Source: Thermus brockianus | GTDB taxonomy: Bacteria > Deinococcota > Deinococci > Deinococcales > Thermaceae | Assembly: GCF_001880325.1 (NCBI RefSeq) | Contig: NZ_CP016312.1 | Location: forward strand, 806,001 to 870,000 | Length of the DNA stretch: 64,000 bases | Direction of reading: 5' to 3' | Shown here: positions 36,664-47,431 of the stretch, in pieces | How positions within the stretch are numbered: the first letter of the stretch is position 1 | Layout of the letters: every line of letters starts with the position of its first letter | The notes under the pieces: generated by a model | The model's input: only the letters and a program-made list of their open reading frames with translations | The model's database searches: none | Told to the model about the DNA's origin: nothing | Program-made: the position numbers and the translations under genes

Positions 36664-38843
36664 GTGGTCAGCGCCCCGGCCCTTTGGGAAAAGCTGGAAC
36701 CTTACCTAGAATACCTTCCCCCGGAGGACCGGGCGAAGGTGAGGGAAGCTTACCTTTTCGCCGAAGAGGCCCACCGGGGGCAGGTGCGCAGAAGCGGGGA
36801 GCCCTACATCACCCACCCGGTGGCGGTGGCGGAGATACTGGCCTCCTTGCGCATGGACGCCGACACCGTGGCGGCGGGGCTCCTCCACGACACCCTGGAG
36901 GACTGCGGCGTGGCCCCGGAGGAGCTGGAAAGGCGCTTCGGAGCCGGGGTGCGCCGCATCGTGGAGGGAGAGACCAAGGTCAGCAAGCTGTACAAGCTGG
37001 CCAACCTCGAGGGGGAGGAAAAGCGGGCCGAAGACCTCCGCCAGATGTTCATCGCCATGGCAGAGGACGTGCGCATCATCATCGTGAAGCTGGCCGACCG
37101 CCTGCACAACCTGCGCACCCTGGAGTTCATGCCCCCGGAAAAGCAGAAGCGCATCGCCCAGGAAACCCTGGAGATCTACGCCCCCCTGGCCCACCGCCTG
37201 GGGATGGGGCAGCTGAAGTGGGAGCTGGAGGACCTCTCCTTCCGCTACCTCCACCCCGAGGCCTACCAGGCCCTCCTCTCCCGCATCCAGGAAACCCAGG
37301 AGGCCCGGGAGCGCCTGGTCAAAAAGGCCATGGATGCCTTGGAGGAGGCCCTGAGGCGGGACGAGCTCCTCCAGGCCCAGCTTCAGGGCTTTGAGGTCAC
37401 GGGCCGGCCCAAGCACCTCTACTCCATCTGGAAGAAGATGGAGCGGGAAAACAAAGCCCTGGAGCAAATCTACGATCTCCTGGCGGTGCGGGTCATCCTG
37501 GACCCCAAGCCAAGCCCCACGGAGGAAGGGCGGACCTTAAGGGAAAAGCAGGTCTGCTACCACGTCTTGGGCCTGGTCCACGCCCTTTGGCAACCCATCC
37601 CGGGCCGGGTCAAGGACTACATCGCCGTGCCCAAGCCCAACGGCTACCAGAGCCTCCATACCACGGTCATCGCCCTGGAAGGCCTTCCCCTGGAGGTGCA
37701 GATCCGCACCCGGGAGATGCACCGCATCGCCGAGTACGGCATCGCCGCCCACTGGCTCTACAAGGAGGGCCTCACCGACCCCGAGGAGATCAAGCGCCGG
37801 GTTTCCTGGCTCAAGAGCATCCAGGAGTGGCAGCAGGAGTTCAGCAGCTCCCGGGAGTTCGTGGAGGCGGTAACCCGGGACCTTTTGGGAGGCCGGGTCT
37901 TCGTCTTCACGCCCAAGGGGCGGATCATCAACCTGCCCAAGGGGGCCACCCCCGTGGACTTCGCCTACCACATCCACACCGAGGTGGGGCACCACATGGT
38001 GGGGGCCAAGGTCAACGGGCGCATCGTCCCCCTTTCCTACGAGCTGCAAAACGGGGAGATTGTGGAGATCCTCACCGCCAAAAACGCCCACCCCTCCAAG
38101 GGCTGGCTGGAGTTCGCCAAAACCCGGAGCGCCAAAAGCAAGATCCGGCAGTACTTCCGCGCCCAAGAGCGCCAGGAAACCCTGGAGCGGGGCCAAAGCC
38201 TCTTGGAGCGCTACCTGAAGCGCAAAGGGCTTCCCAAGCCCACGGATAGCCAGCTGGAGGAGGCGGCCAAACGCCTGGGCCTCCCCCTTCCCCGGAGGAG
38301 CTCTACCTGGCCCTGGCCCTAAACCGCCTCACCCCCAAGCAGGTGGCGGAAAAGCTCTATCCCCAGGCCCTCCTCAAGCCGGAAAAGCCCAAGCCTACTC
38401 CCAAGAACGAGTGGGGCATCCGCCTGGAGCAGGACCTCCAGGCCCCCATCCGCCTGGCCTCTTGCTGCGAACCCATGAAGGGGGATGCCATCCTGGGCTT
38501 CGTCACCCGGGGCCGGGGGGTCACGGTGCACCGGGCGGACTGCCCCAACCTAAGGCGGATCCTCCAGGGCCCGGAGGCGGACCGGGTCATCGGAGCCTAC
38601 TGGGAAGGGGTGGGGGGGAAGGTGGCTACCCTCGAGGTCCTGGCCCAGGACCGGGCGGGCCTTCTGAGGGACGTGATGCAGGTGGTGGCGGAAGCGGGGA
38701 AAAGCGCCCTGGGCTCGGAAACCCGCATCCTGGGCCCCATCGCCCGCATCCGGCTCCGCCTTACCGTGCAGGATGGGGAGCGGGAAACCCTCTTGGAAGC
38801 CATCCGGGGCGTGAAGAGCGTGCAGGAGGCAAAGTGGTTGTGA
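36664..38843 (+). CDS. Bifunctional (p)ppGpp synthetase/hydrolase RelA/SpoT (frameshifted)
   Basis: RSH enzyme, about 726 residues when one base is restored. HD hydrolase domain (YITHPVAVAEIL, AAGLLHDTLED), synthetase domain (GRPKHLYSIWKKM, PKPNGYQSLHTTV), TGS domain (VFVFTPKGRIINLPKGATPVDFAYHIHTEVGHHMVGAKV), then zinc-finger/ACT region (RLASCCEPMKGDAILGFVTRGRGVTVHRADCPNL; KVATLEVLAQDRAGLLRDV). The first frame stops at 38320-38322; the second resumes with PEELYLALALNRLTPKQVAEKLYPQ, giving a natural junction if one C is added in 38286-38297. GTG start, leaderless after TAGACT. Confidence 0.88.
38286..38297 (+). other. Frameshift site in relA/spoT
   Basis: C-rich run after GLPLP; adding one C gives GLPLPPEELYLALALNRLT and joins the TGS half to the ACT half. 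Confidence 0.8.
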
Positions 38844-38867
38844 AGAAAATCCATATACCCCCTCTCG

Positions 38868-38896
38868 TTGACATGCTTCTAGTTGTATCTTACAAT
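38868..38896 (+). promoter_or_regulatory. Strong promoter cut off from its gene by an IS
   Basis: TTGACA (38868-38873), exact 17-nt spacer, TACAAT (38891-38896), followed by a small hairpin GAGGCT-G-AGCCTC. Without the IS it would sit about 60 nt upstream of the lipoprotein ATG. Confidence 0.75.
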
Positions 38897-38931
38897 CCCA
38901 AACCGAGGCTGAGCCTCAAAAGAAGAAAAAA

Positions 38932-39968
38932 CCCCCTTTTCGGATATTCACCTGCGTACTCACCTCACGCCACCGCCCGCAACACCCGGGTGATGGGCAG
39001 ACCCGCCTGCCCAAGAAGCTGGGCCACCACGCTCCAGGCCATCACCCAAGCTTCCACTTGCAGGGCCACCGCCTTCAGCCCCCGTACCCTCCCCACCGCC
39101 CCCACCAGCCCCATCGGCCCCTTCAGCAGACCAAAGACCGTCTCCAGCTCCCACCGCCGCCCCAAAAGCCTCCGGTACGCACCTCTCCCCCGCCGCCGCA
39201 GGTTCAAAAGCCGCCCCCTCCCCTTTGGCCTTCCCCGTCTCCGGTTATGCCCCGTCACCAGAAGCATCCCTCGCCTCCTCGTCAACCGAAAGTTGGCTTC
39301 CCCCTCGTAGGCCGCGTCCGCCACCACCACGGGGGGCTTCTCCCCAGGAAACCTCTCCACCCCCCAGAGCATCCCCCGCCCCACCGGGGAGTCGTGCCAT
39401 GAGGCCGGGGTCACCCGTAGGGCCAGCACCTCCCCCGTGTCCAGGTCCACGAGGAGGTGGAGCTTGTACCCATAAACCCAGCCCCCATCCGAGCCCACGC
39501 CCCAAGCCGCCTCCCCATCCGACCTCTGGGCGGGGAGAAGGGTGGCGTCCATGGCCAGCACCCGCCTCCCCCGGCCCACCCGCTTCCCTCCCCGCAGGAG
39601 GGGCCAGGGTAGCTTCCGGCTCCGCTCGCTGAGGGTGGCAGAGGAGGGAACGCGCTCTAGACCGAGGCGCTTGCGGAGCCTAGGGTTGCGGGCCAGTTCC
39701 CGGCGCATGCGTTCGCTGGAGAAGCCCAGGAGGGCGCGGACCAGGTGGAAGAGAAAGAGGCTGAGGTCGGAGAAGGTCCTGGGCCTGCCGGGTTTTCTCT
39801 CCCCTTCTGGCAAGCGGGCTTGGAGCCATGCCTGGAGCAGGGGGACCAGTTCCTCCAGGGGCAGGGGTAGGATGGAAGGGGGCGTCTGGTGTTCTTCCAC
39901 AGCTCACCAAGCGCCCCCTTTTCCTTTGGCTTGTCAAGGGGGTATGCATTGAATATCCGAAAGGGGGG
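38932..39968 (-). mobile_element. IS5/IS4-superfamily insertion sequence, complete (1037 bp)
   Basis: Terminal inverted repeats CCCCCTTTTCGGATATTCA (38932-38950) and, reversed, CCCCCCTTTCGGATATTCA (39968-39950), one transposase gene, and a 9-bp AAGAAAAAA duplication. The intact ends and duplication suggest a recent insertion. A 9-bp duplication fits the IS903-like branch of IS5 or an IS4-type element. Confidence 0.88.
38965..39900 (-). CDS. DDE transposase of the 1037-bp IS
   Basis: 311 residues, GTG start at 39900. DDE features: VLAMDATLLPA (first Asp), VVVADAAYEGEANFRLTRRRG (second Asp), RRLLGRRWELETVFGLLKG (Y/R-E-K type third motif with E). Helix-rich DNA-binding N terminus (FSDLSLFLFHLVRALLGFSSERMRRELARNPRLRKRLGL). 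Uninterrupted frame, so potentially active. Confidence 0.9.
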   Translation of the reverse strand: MEEHQTPPSILPLPLEELVPLLQAWLQARLPEGERKPGRPRTFSDLSLFLFHLVRALLGFSSERMRRELARNPRLRKRLGLERVPSSATLSERSRKLPWPLLRGGKRVGRGRRVLAMDATLLPAQRSDGEAAWGVGSDGGWVYGYKLHLLVDLDTGEVLALRVTPASWHDSPVGRGMLWGVERFPGEKPPVVVADAAYEGEANFRLTRRRGMLLVTGHNRRRGRPKGRGRLLNLRRRGRGAYRRLLGRRWELETVFGLLKGPMGLVGAVGRVRGLKAVALQVEAWVMAWSVVAQLLGQAGLPITRVLRAVA

Positions 39969-39991
39969 AAGAAAAAAGGGGGAAATGGGCT

Positions 39992-40776
39992 ATGAAAGGG
40001 CGCTTCCTAGGTGTAGGAGTTTTGCTGATCCTGCTCCTTGCGGCCTGTGGCGGCCAAGGAGGGGGTACCCGCACAGCCAACGCCACGGTGGGGACGTGGA
40101 ATTATGGTGGCCAGAACGTAGGTATTGCCCTCGTGCTCTGGACGGTGCTCCCTGAACCTACCCATCCTGACGGATTTGTCATTAATGTTACAGGCCCGAA
40201 CAACCTTTCCTGGTCTGCTGGCCCAAATCGCTCTTCTGTTGTCGGGCCTGCCTTCTGGTGGTGGAGGAACAGCTCTCTTATACCCTCTTCTGGAGAGTAC
40301 CGCATCGCAGCTTCCCTACCAGGAAACCCCAATTTCAGCCGCACCCTGCAGGTGGACGCCACTGCCACCCTACCCCAGCCGCAGGGCGTCACACTCCAAG
40401 CCACGACCAACACCGCCACCATCAGCTGGCAGGCCGTAAGCGGAGCCCAGTCTTACTATGTGGAGCTATGGCAGCTGGATAACAACAACAACCTTTCCGC
40501 ACTTAGGTTTTCGTGGTATACCACCGCCACCCAAGTCCAGTTCACCCAAGCGGCCCAGATCACCCTACCCCCGGCAACTACCGGGCCAGGGTCTTCGCCG
40601 CCAACGTGGACTTTACAAAGTTCGGTAACCTAGACCAAGCGGCCCAACTAGACCCACAGTTTAAGCTCTCCTCGGCTCTGAGTAGCTCCGCTATCCAGGT
40701 GCAGTCCACAGGAACCCTGCGGGTGCTAGAGTTGCCGCATCAGGGTCCTGAACCCGATGCCGGAACGAGCGACTAG
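39992..40776 (+). CDS. Lipoprotein with FN3-like domain (frameshifted)
   Basis: About 261 residues after restoring one base. Lipoprotein signal MKGRFLGVGVLLILLLAAC with lipobox LAAC. Then a Trp/Asn-rich beta domain (~25-130) and an FN3-like domain (GVTLQATTNTATISWQAVSGAQSYYVELWQL ... GNYRARVFAANVD). The frame from 39992 stops at 40631-40633; the shifted frame carries GNYRARVFAANVDFTKFGNLDQAAQLDP to 40776. One C is missing in the run at ~40567-40572. G+C and codon usage are lower than neighbours, suggesting transfer. Its native promoter lies on the far side of the IS. Confidence 0.78.
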
Positions 40777-40801
40777 CTAAGGCCCAGCTTGGAGGACTAA
40801 G

Positions 40802-40823
40802 GGGCCGCCTTTAGGGGCGGCCC
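40802..40823. terminator. Bidirectional hairpin between the lipoprotein and YjbQ genes
   Basis: Stem GGGCCGCC / GGCGGCCC with a 6-nt TTTAGG loop between convergent genes. Confidence 0.65.
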
Positions 40824-40830
40824 TGAACCC

Positions 40831-41211
40831 TTAAAGGAACCCCACCCACACCTCCCGCATCCTCGGCCCGTCAAACTCCGCCAGGAAGACCTGCTGCCAG
40901 CGCCCCAGGCGGAGCCTGCCCCCCTCAGCGAAAAGGAGGAGGTGGACCCCGGTGAGGAGGCTTTTCAGGTGGGCGTGGGTGTTGCCCTCGGCGTGGCGGT
41001 CCTTGGGGTGGAAGCGGGGGGCAAGCTCGTCCAAGCGGGCGAGGAGGTCGCGGGCCACATCGGGGTCCGCCCCCTCCTGGACCAGGAGGCCGCAGGTGGT
41101 GTGGGGCACGAAGAGGTAGACGAGGCCCGTGTGCCCCTCCAAGGCCGCCTCCACCAGCCCCGTGATGTTCACCAGGCCCTCCGCAGGCGTGCGCACGCTC
41201 AGCTTCCGCAT
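40831..41211 (-). CDS. YjbQ/UPF0047-family protein
   Basis: 126 residues. FVPHTTCGLLVQEGADPDVARDLLARLDELAP, GNTHAHLKSLLTG and GRWQQVFLAEFDGPRMREVWV are the family signatures; the conserved His/Cys/Glu cluster may form a metal site. Reported activity for relatives is secondary thiamine-phosphate synthase; the physiological role is uncertain. Co-directional with the methyltransferase 13 bp upstream. Confidence 0.88.
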   Translation of the reverse strand: MRKLSVRTPAEGLVNITGLVEAALEGHTGLVYLFVPHTTCGLLVQEGADPDVARDLLARLDELAPRFHPKDRHAEGNTHAHLKSLLTGVHLLLFAEGGRLRLGRWQQVFLAEFDGPRMREVWVGFL

Positions 41212-41224
41212 AAGGCCAGGATAC

Positions 41225-42016
41225 CTAGCCGAGGCGGGTCACCCGCAGGAAAAAGCGCTTTTCCACAGGGAAGGTGCGGTCCAGGCTGCCCCACTCCGCC
41301 TCAGCCCAGGCCTTGAGCCTGGAGACTACCCGGGCATGCACCGCCTCGGGCACGGCCTGGGTGAAGGAGTAAAGCCGCTCCTCCAGGGCCTCCAAGGCCT
41401 CCCGCAGCGTGCGCTCCTCCCGCCAGGCCACCACCTGCCGGGATTTGGGCTTCAGGCCTAGGCGCTTTAGGGCCTCCTCCACCTCGGCAAGGCGCCTTTG
41501 GTGCAGGCCCCTCTCCACCCGTACGCCCTCTTCCGCCACCAGGGCCCGCCAGCGCTCCTGGAGGGCGCACTCCGCTTCCGCCTCCACCTGGTCCCAGCCC
41601 TCGAGAAGGGCTCCCCCCGGCTTCAGCACCCTTAGGGCCTCCGCCAGGGCCTTGGGCCAGTCGGGGAGGAGGTGCCAAAGGTGGACCACGATGACCCCGT
41701 GGACGCTCTCCTCCGGCAGGGGAATGGCCCGGGCGTCCGCCTGAAGGAGCCGCACCTTGCGCATGACCCCCGCCGCCTTCTGGCGGAAGACCTCCAGCAT
41801 GGCGGGGTTCACGTCCAAAGCGATGTAGGGAAAGCCCCGGGCGATGAGGGGCAGGGCGATGCGCCCCGTGCCCACCCCGAGCTCCAGCAGGACGGGCTCC
41901 TCCCCCCGGCCGGAAACGGCGCTGGCCATGGCGGTAGCGATGCGGCCCGCCACCTCGGGCGGGTAGGCCCTGAGCCGGTCGTAGGCGTAGGCCACCCGGG
42001 TAAGGGCGCTGGACAT
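41225..42016 (-). CDS. Class I SAM-dependent methyltransferase
   Basis: 263 residues from the ATG at 42016. Motif I VLLELGVGTGRIALPLIARG, acidic IALDVNPAMLEVF, VIVVHLWHLLPDW and LRVLKPGGALLEGWD. UbiE/SmtA-like core with a ~90-residue C-terminal helical extension. Substrate unknown. TACAAT -10 (42032-42027) ten nt upstream supports the start; longer frames to 42151 run into the neighbour's promoter. Confidence 0.85.
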   Translation of the reverse strand: MSSALTRVAYAYDRLRAYPPEVAGRIATAMASAVSGRGEEPVLLELGVGTGRIALPLIARGFPYIALDVNPAMLEVFRQKAAGVMRKVRLLQADARAIPLPEESVHGVIVVHLWHLLPDWPKALAEALRVLKPGGALLEGWDQVEAEAECALQERWRALVAEEGVRVERGLHQRRLAEVEEALKRLGLKPKSRQVVAWREERTLREALEALEERLYSFTQAVPEAVHARVVSRLKAWAEAEWGSLDRTFPVEKRFFLRVTRLG

Positions 42017-42026
42017 GTCCCCCTTT

Positions 42027-42043
42027 ATTGTACGGGGTATACT
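42027..42043. promoter_or_regulatory. Divergent, nearly abutting -10 boxes
   Basis: TACAAT on minus (42032-42027) for the methyltransferase and TATACT on plus (42038-42043) for the nucleotidyltransferase, 5 bp apart. Both ATGs are 7-10 nt away. Polymerases could not occupy both at once. Confidence 0.6.
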
Positions 42044-42050
42044 TCGGCCC

Positions 42051-43097
42051 ATGAAGGGGCTTATCCTGGCCGCTGGGCGGGGCACGAGGCTCCGCCCCCT
42101 CACCCACACCCGCCCGAAACCCGTGATCCGGGTGGCTGGCCGGCCCATCATCCACTACGCCGTGGAGAACCTAAGGGAGGCGGGCATAGGGGAGATCGGG
42201 GTGGTGGTCTCCCCGGAAACGGAGAAGGACATCCGCGAGGCCCTTGCGGGCTACGGGGTGCGCTACGTGCTCCAAGAGGAGCCCCAAGGCCTGGCCCACG
42301 CCGTGGCCGTGGCCCGGGAGTTCCTGGGGGATAGCCCTTTCGTCCTCTACCTGGGGGATAACCTTTTCCAAAAGGGCATCCGCCCCTTTGTGGCGGCCTT
42401 CCGGGATGGGGTGAGCGCCGTCATCGCCCTGGTGCGGGTGGAGGACCCGAGGCAGTTCGGCGTGGCGGTGCTAGAGGGAGAGCGCATCGTAAGGCTACTG
42501 GAAAAGCCCCAAAACCCGCCCTCGGACCTGGCGGTGGCCGGGGTCTACGTCTTCGCCCCCGAGGTCCTCGAGGTCATCCAGGACCTCAAGCCCTCCGCCC
42601 GGGGGGAGTACGAGATCACGGACGCCATCCAGGGCCTCATTGACCGGGGCAGGGAGGTGGTGGGGGTGGAGGTCTCGGGCTGGTGGAAGGACACGGGCCG
42701 CCCCAAGGACCTCCTGGACGCCAACCGCCTCCTTTTGGAGGAGCTTTCCCCGAGGGTGGAGGGGGAGGTGGAGGGGAGCGAGCTCACGGGCCGGGTGGTG
42801 GTGGAGAAGGGGGCGAGGGTGGTCCGGAGCACCGTCATCGGCCCCGCCTTTATCGGGGAAGGGGCGGTGGTGGAGGAGGCCTACGTGGGGCCCTTCACCT
42901 CCTTGGGGCCGGGGGCACGGGTGGTGCGCTCGGAGGTGGAGTACTCCATCCTCGAGGACCACGCCGCCCTAGAGGACGTGGCCCTGCGCCTCCAGGAGAG
43001 CATCCTGGGCGTGGGGGCGAGGGTGCAAAGCCGCAACGGGCTTCCCCGGGCCCACCGCCTGATCCTCGGGGACCTCTCCCAGGTGGAACTGGCCTAG
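42051..43097 (+). CDS. Sugar-1-phosphate nucleotidyltransferase (RmlA-long type)
   Basis: 348 residues. Nucleotidyltransferase domain 1-235: LILAAGRGTRLRPLTHTRPKPVI, YLGDNLF, FGVAVLEGERIVRLLEKP, GYWWKDTGRP-like SGWWKDTGRP. C-terminal left-handed beta-helix ~245-345 (STVIGPAFIGEGAVVEEAYVGPFTSLGPGARV). Glucose-1-phosphate thymidylyltransferase or a related NDP-sugar enzyme for surface polysaccharide. Start set by TATACT seven nt upstream. Confidence 0.88.
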   Translation: MKGLILAAGRGTRLRPLTHTRPKPVIRVAGRPIIHYAVENLREAGIGEIGVVVSPETEKDIREALAGYGVRYVLQEEPQGLAHAVAVAREFLGDSPFVLYLGDNLFQKGIRPFVAAFRDGVSAVIALVRVEDPRQFGVAVLEGERIVRLLEKPQNPPSDLAVAGVYVFAPEVLEVIQDLKPSARGEYEITDAIQGLIDRGREVVGVEVSGWWKDTGRPKDLLDANRLLLEELSPRVEGEVEGSELTGRVVVEKGARVVRSTVIGPAFIGEGAVVEEAYVGPFTSLGPGARVVRSEVEYSILEDHAALEDVALRLQESILGVGARVQSRNGLPRAHRLILGDLSQVELA

Positions 43098-43982
43098 ATG
43101 CCGGCGCTCCTTTCCCTTCTCACGGAGGAGTTCCAAAGCGGCGAGGCCTTGGCCCGGCGCCTCGGGGTGAGCCGGGCCGCCATCTCCAAGGAGGCCAAAC
43201 GCCTCCGGGAAGAGGGCTTCCCCGTGGAGGTCTCCCGCCAAGGCTACCGCATCCTCCCCGGCACCCCCCTCCCCCACCTCTTCCGCCCCCCAGGGAGGCT
43301 GGGGAAGCCCTACCGCTACCTGGGCCGGGTGGGGAGCACCCAGGACGTCCTCCGGGCCTGGGCCGAGGCGGGGGCCCCCGAGGGGGCCCTGGTCCTGGCC
43401 GAAGTCCAGGAAAGGGGGAGGGGGCGCCGGGGCCGCGCGTGGGAAAGCCGCCCCGGGGCAAGCCTCACCTTCTCCCTCCTCCTAAGGCCCCACCTCCCCC
43501 TCCCCGCCCTGGGGCTCCTCCCCCTCCTGGCGGGCCTCGCCCTCGTTGAGGCGGTGGGGGTGGGAGGGCTTAAGTGGCCCAACGACCTCCTGAGCCCCGA
43601 TGGCCGCAAGCTGGCCGGGGTGCTCCTCGAGGCCAGGGCGGAGGGGGAGGAGGTGGTCTACGCCCTCTTGGGCGTGGGGGTGAACGTGGCCTGGGCCCCG
43701 GAAGGGGCGGCCTTCTTAGAGGAGTTCCTCCCCCTTTCCCGGCGGGAGGTGCTGGAGAGGTTCTTAGCCCGCCTGGAGGCCCTCCTCCCCCTCTTGGAAG
43801 ACCCAGAGGCCTTCCTCCCCCGCTACGCCCAGGCCTCCTACACCCTGGGCCGCCGGGTGCGGGTGGAAACCCCCAAGGGCCCCGTGGAAGGCGTGGCGGA
43901 GGCCGTCCTCCCCGACGGGAGCCTCCTCGTGGGGGGGGTGCGGGTAGGGGCGGGGGAGGTGGCCCTCCTAGGCCTTGAGTGA
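43098..43982 (+). CDS. birA: Biotin--[acetyl-CoA carboxylase] ligase with HTH domain
   Basis: 294 residues. N-terminal winged HTH (1-60: SGEALARRLGVSRAAISKEAKRLREEGF), biotin-binding VQERGRGRRGRAWES, LKWPNDLLSPDGRKLAGVLLEA, and a C-terminal SH3-like domain (GPVEGVAEAVLPDGSLLVGGVRV). Probably a bifunctional ligase/repressor. ATG directly follows the nucleotidyltransferase stop. Confidence 0.93.
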   Translation: MPALLSLLTEEFQSGEALARRLGVSRAAISKEAKRLREEGFPVEVSRQGYRILPGTPLPHLFRPPGRLGKPYRYLGRVGSTQDVLRAWAEAGAPEGALVLAEVQERGRGRRGRAWESRPGASLTFSLLLRPHLPLPALGLLPLLAGLALVEAVGVGGLKWPNDLLSPDGRKLAGVLLEARAEGEEVVYALLGVGVNVAWAPEGAAFLEEFLPLSRREVLERFLARLEALLPLLEDPEAFLPRYAQASYTLGRRVRVETPKGPVEGVAEAVLPDGSLLVGGVRVGAGEVALLGLE

Positions 43983-44017
43983 GCCACGCTTAGATTTTCC
44001 TCATTCTTTGTGCTAGG

Positions 44018-44455
44018 ATGAGGGCAGGTATGTTCGCCCGCATCTTCACCAAGGAAGAGGCGGACGCCCTCCTGCCGGAGATCCGCCGGGTCCTGGCCCA
44101 GATGCGCAAGGCCCGGACGGAGCTCCAGGAGGTGCAGGGCCGGCTTCCCGAGGCCCGAGGGCTCACGCGCAGGACCCTGGAGGAGGAGGCCCGCTTCCTC
44201 CTAGGCTCCTTGGAGGCGGATGCCCGCTACCTGGCCTCCTTAGGGGTCCTCCTCAAGGACCTGGACCGGGGCCTGGTGGACTTCCCTGCCCGGGTAGGGG
44301 GGGAGGTGGTCTTCCTCTGCTGGCAAGAAGGGGAGCCGGAGGTGGCCCACTACCATCCCCTCTCCGGGGGCTTCGCCGAGCGACGCCCCTTGGGGAAGGC
44401 CTCTAGCCTCCCCCCTCCGGAGGCCCGCCCCGGCGAAAGGCGTCCAGGCGCCTAA
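44018..44455 (+). CDS. DUF2203-domain protein
   Basis: 145 residues (141 if the second ATG at 44030 is used; SD-like GAGGG lies between the two). IFTKEEADALLPEIRRVLAQMR, VLLKDLDRGLVDFPA and GGEVVFLCWQEGEPEVAHYHP are DUF2203 features; mostly helical with a C-terminal beta region. Function unknown. The last 53 bp overlap the convergent metallopeptidase gene. Confidence 0.85.
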   Translation: MRAGMFARIFTKEEADALLPEIRRVLAQMRKARTELQEVQGRLPEARGLTRRTLEEEARFLLGSLEADARYLASLGVLLKDLDRGLVDFPARVGGEVVFLCWQEGEPEVAHYHPLSGGFAERRPLGKASSLPPPEARPGERRPGA

Positions 44456-44794
44456 GGTCCTCCCGGACCAGGTCGTCCCGCCCCGCCAGGGACTCCAGGT
44501 GGTGGCGGAGCTCGTGGAGGAGGGTTTCCCACACCTCCCCTTCCCAGTCAAACCCGGGCCCCGCCACCGCCCGGAAGGAGCCGTGGTAAAGGGCAATGTG
44601 CCGCCCGAGGCCCTCAAAGCCTCCCAGGGCGCTTGGGGGGCCTGGGTCCAGGTACTCCCCAAGCCGCCACACCCCGGGAAGCCCGGATTCGGGCTTGGCC
44701 TCGGGGAGGACGTGCACCCCCTGTAGCCCCCGCTTGAACTCGGGCGGGATCTCCTCCCAAAGCCTCTCCACAAGCCGCACGAAGGCCTCGTAGG

Positions 44795-44798
<4 letters not shown>
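44403..44798 (-). CDS. Zincin-like metallopeptidase family protein
   Basis: 131 residues, Zincin_1 type small family. HELRHHLE supplies HExxH; the N terminus YEAFVRLVERLWEEIPPEFKRGLQGVHV is typical. Substrate unknown. ATG overlaps the rlmH stop by 4 bp (ATGA). Converges on DUF2203 with a 53-bp coding overlap. Confidence 0.85.
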
Positions 44799-46440
<1,642 letters not shown>

Positions 46441-46448
46441 GAGGCGGC

Positions 46449-47423
46449 ATGGCCCTCATGACCATGGTACAGGCCCTGAACCGGGCCCTGGACGAGGAAA
46501 TGGCCAAGGACCCCCGGGTGGTGGTCCTGGGGGAGGACGTGGGGAAAAGGGGCGGGGTCTTTTTGGTCACGGAAGGGCTTTTGCAGAAATACGGCCCCGA
46601 CCGGGTCATGGACACCCCCCTTTCCGAGGCGGCCATCGTGGGAGCCGCCTTGGGTATGGCCGCCCACGGCCTAAGGCCCGTGGCGGAGATCCAGTTCGCC
46701 GACTACATCTTCCCCGGCTTTGACCAGCTGGTGAGCCAGGTGGCCAAGCTCCGCTACCGCTCCGGGGGGCAGTTCACCGCTCCCCTGGTGATCCGCATGC
46801 CCTCTGGGGGCGGGGTGAAGGGCGGGCACCACCACTCCCAAAGCCCCGAGGCCCACTTCGTCCACACCGCCGGGCTCAAGGTGGTGGCCGTCTCCACCCC
46901 CTATGACGCCAAGGGCCTCCTCAAGGCCGCCATCCGCGACGAGGACCCCGTGGTCTTCCTGGAGCCCAAGAGGCTCTACCGCTCGGTGAAGGAGGAGGTG
47001 CCCGAGGAGGACTACACCCTCCCCATCGGGAAAGCGGCCCTAAGGCGCGAGGGGAAGGACCTCACCCTCATCGGCTACGGCACCGTGATGCCCGAGGTGC
47101 TGCAGGCGGCGGAAGAGCTCGCCAAGGCGGGGGTTTCCGCCGAGGTGTTGGACCTCCGTGCCCTCATGCCCTGGGACTACGAGGCGGTGATGAACTCCGT
47201 GGCCAAGACGGGGAGGGTGGTCCTGGTCTCCGACGCGCCCAGGCACGCCAGCTTCGTGAGCGAGGTGGCCGCCACCATCGCCGAGGACATCCTGGACATG
47301 CTCCTCGCCCCTCCCATCCGGGTCACGGGGTTTGACACCCCTTACCCCTACGCCCAGGACAAGCTCTATCTGCCCACCGTCACCCGCATCCTCAACGCCG
47401 CCAAGCGGGCGCTAGACTACTGA
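46449..47423 (+). CDS. 2-oxoacid dehydrogenase E1 beta
   Basis: 324 residues. [57 protein letters not shown] and [19 protein letters not shown] are E1-beta signatures. Forms the alpha2beta2 decarboxylase with E1 alpha; genes are 8 bp apart. Confidence 0.94.
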   Translation: MALMTMVQALNRALDEEMAKDPRVVVLGEDVGKRGGVFLVTEGLLQKYGPDRVMDTPLSEAAIVGAALGMAAHGLRPVAEIQFADYIFPGFDQLVSQVAKLRYRSGGQFTAPLVIRMPSGGGVKGGHHHSQSPEAHFVHTAGLKVVAVSTPYDAKGLLKAAIRDEDPVVFLEPKRLYRSVKEEVPEEDYTLPIGKAALRREGKDLTLIGYGTVMPEVLQAAEELAKAGVSAEVLDLRALMPWDYEAVMNSVAKTGRVVLVSDAPRHASFVSEVAATIAEDILDMLLAPPIRVTGFDTPYPYAQDKLYLPTVTRILNAAKRALDY

Positions 47424-47431
47424 GGAGACCT

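Larger units (their letters stand above)
38923..39977. repeat. 9-bp target-site duplication flanking the first IS
   Basis: AAGAAAAAA at 38923-38931 and again at 39969-39977, abutting the two inverted repeats exactly. Confidence 0.85.

Noticed and set aside
39931-39959. Outward promoter at the IS right end driving the lipoprotein gene
   Set aside because: TTGTCA-17-TATCCG is too weak a match to list as a feature; kept only as a comment.
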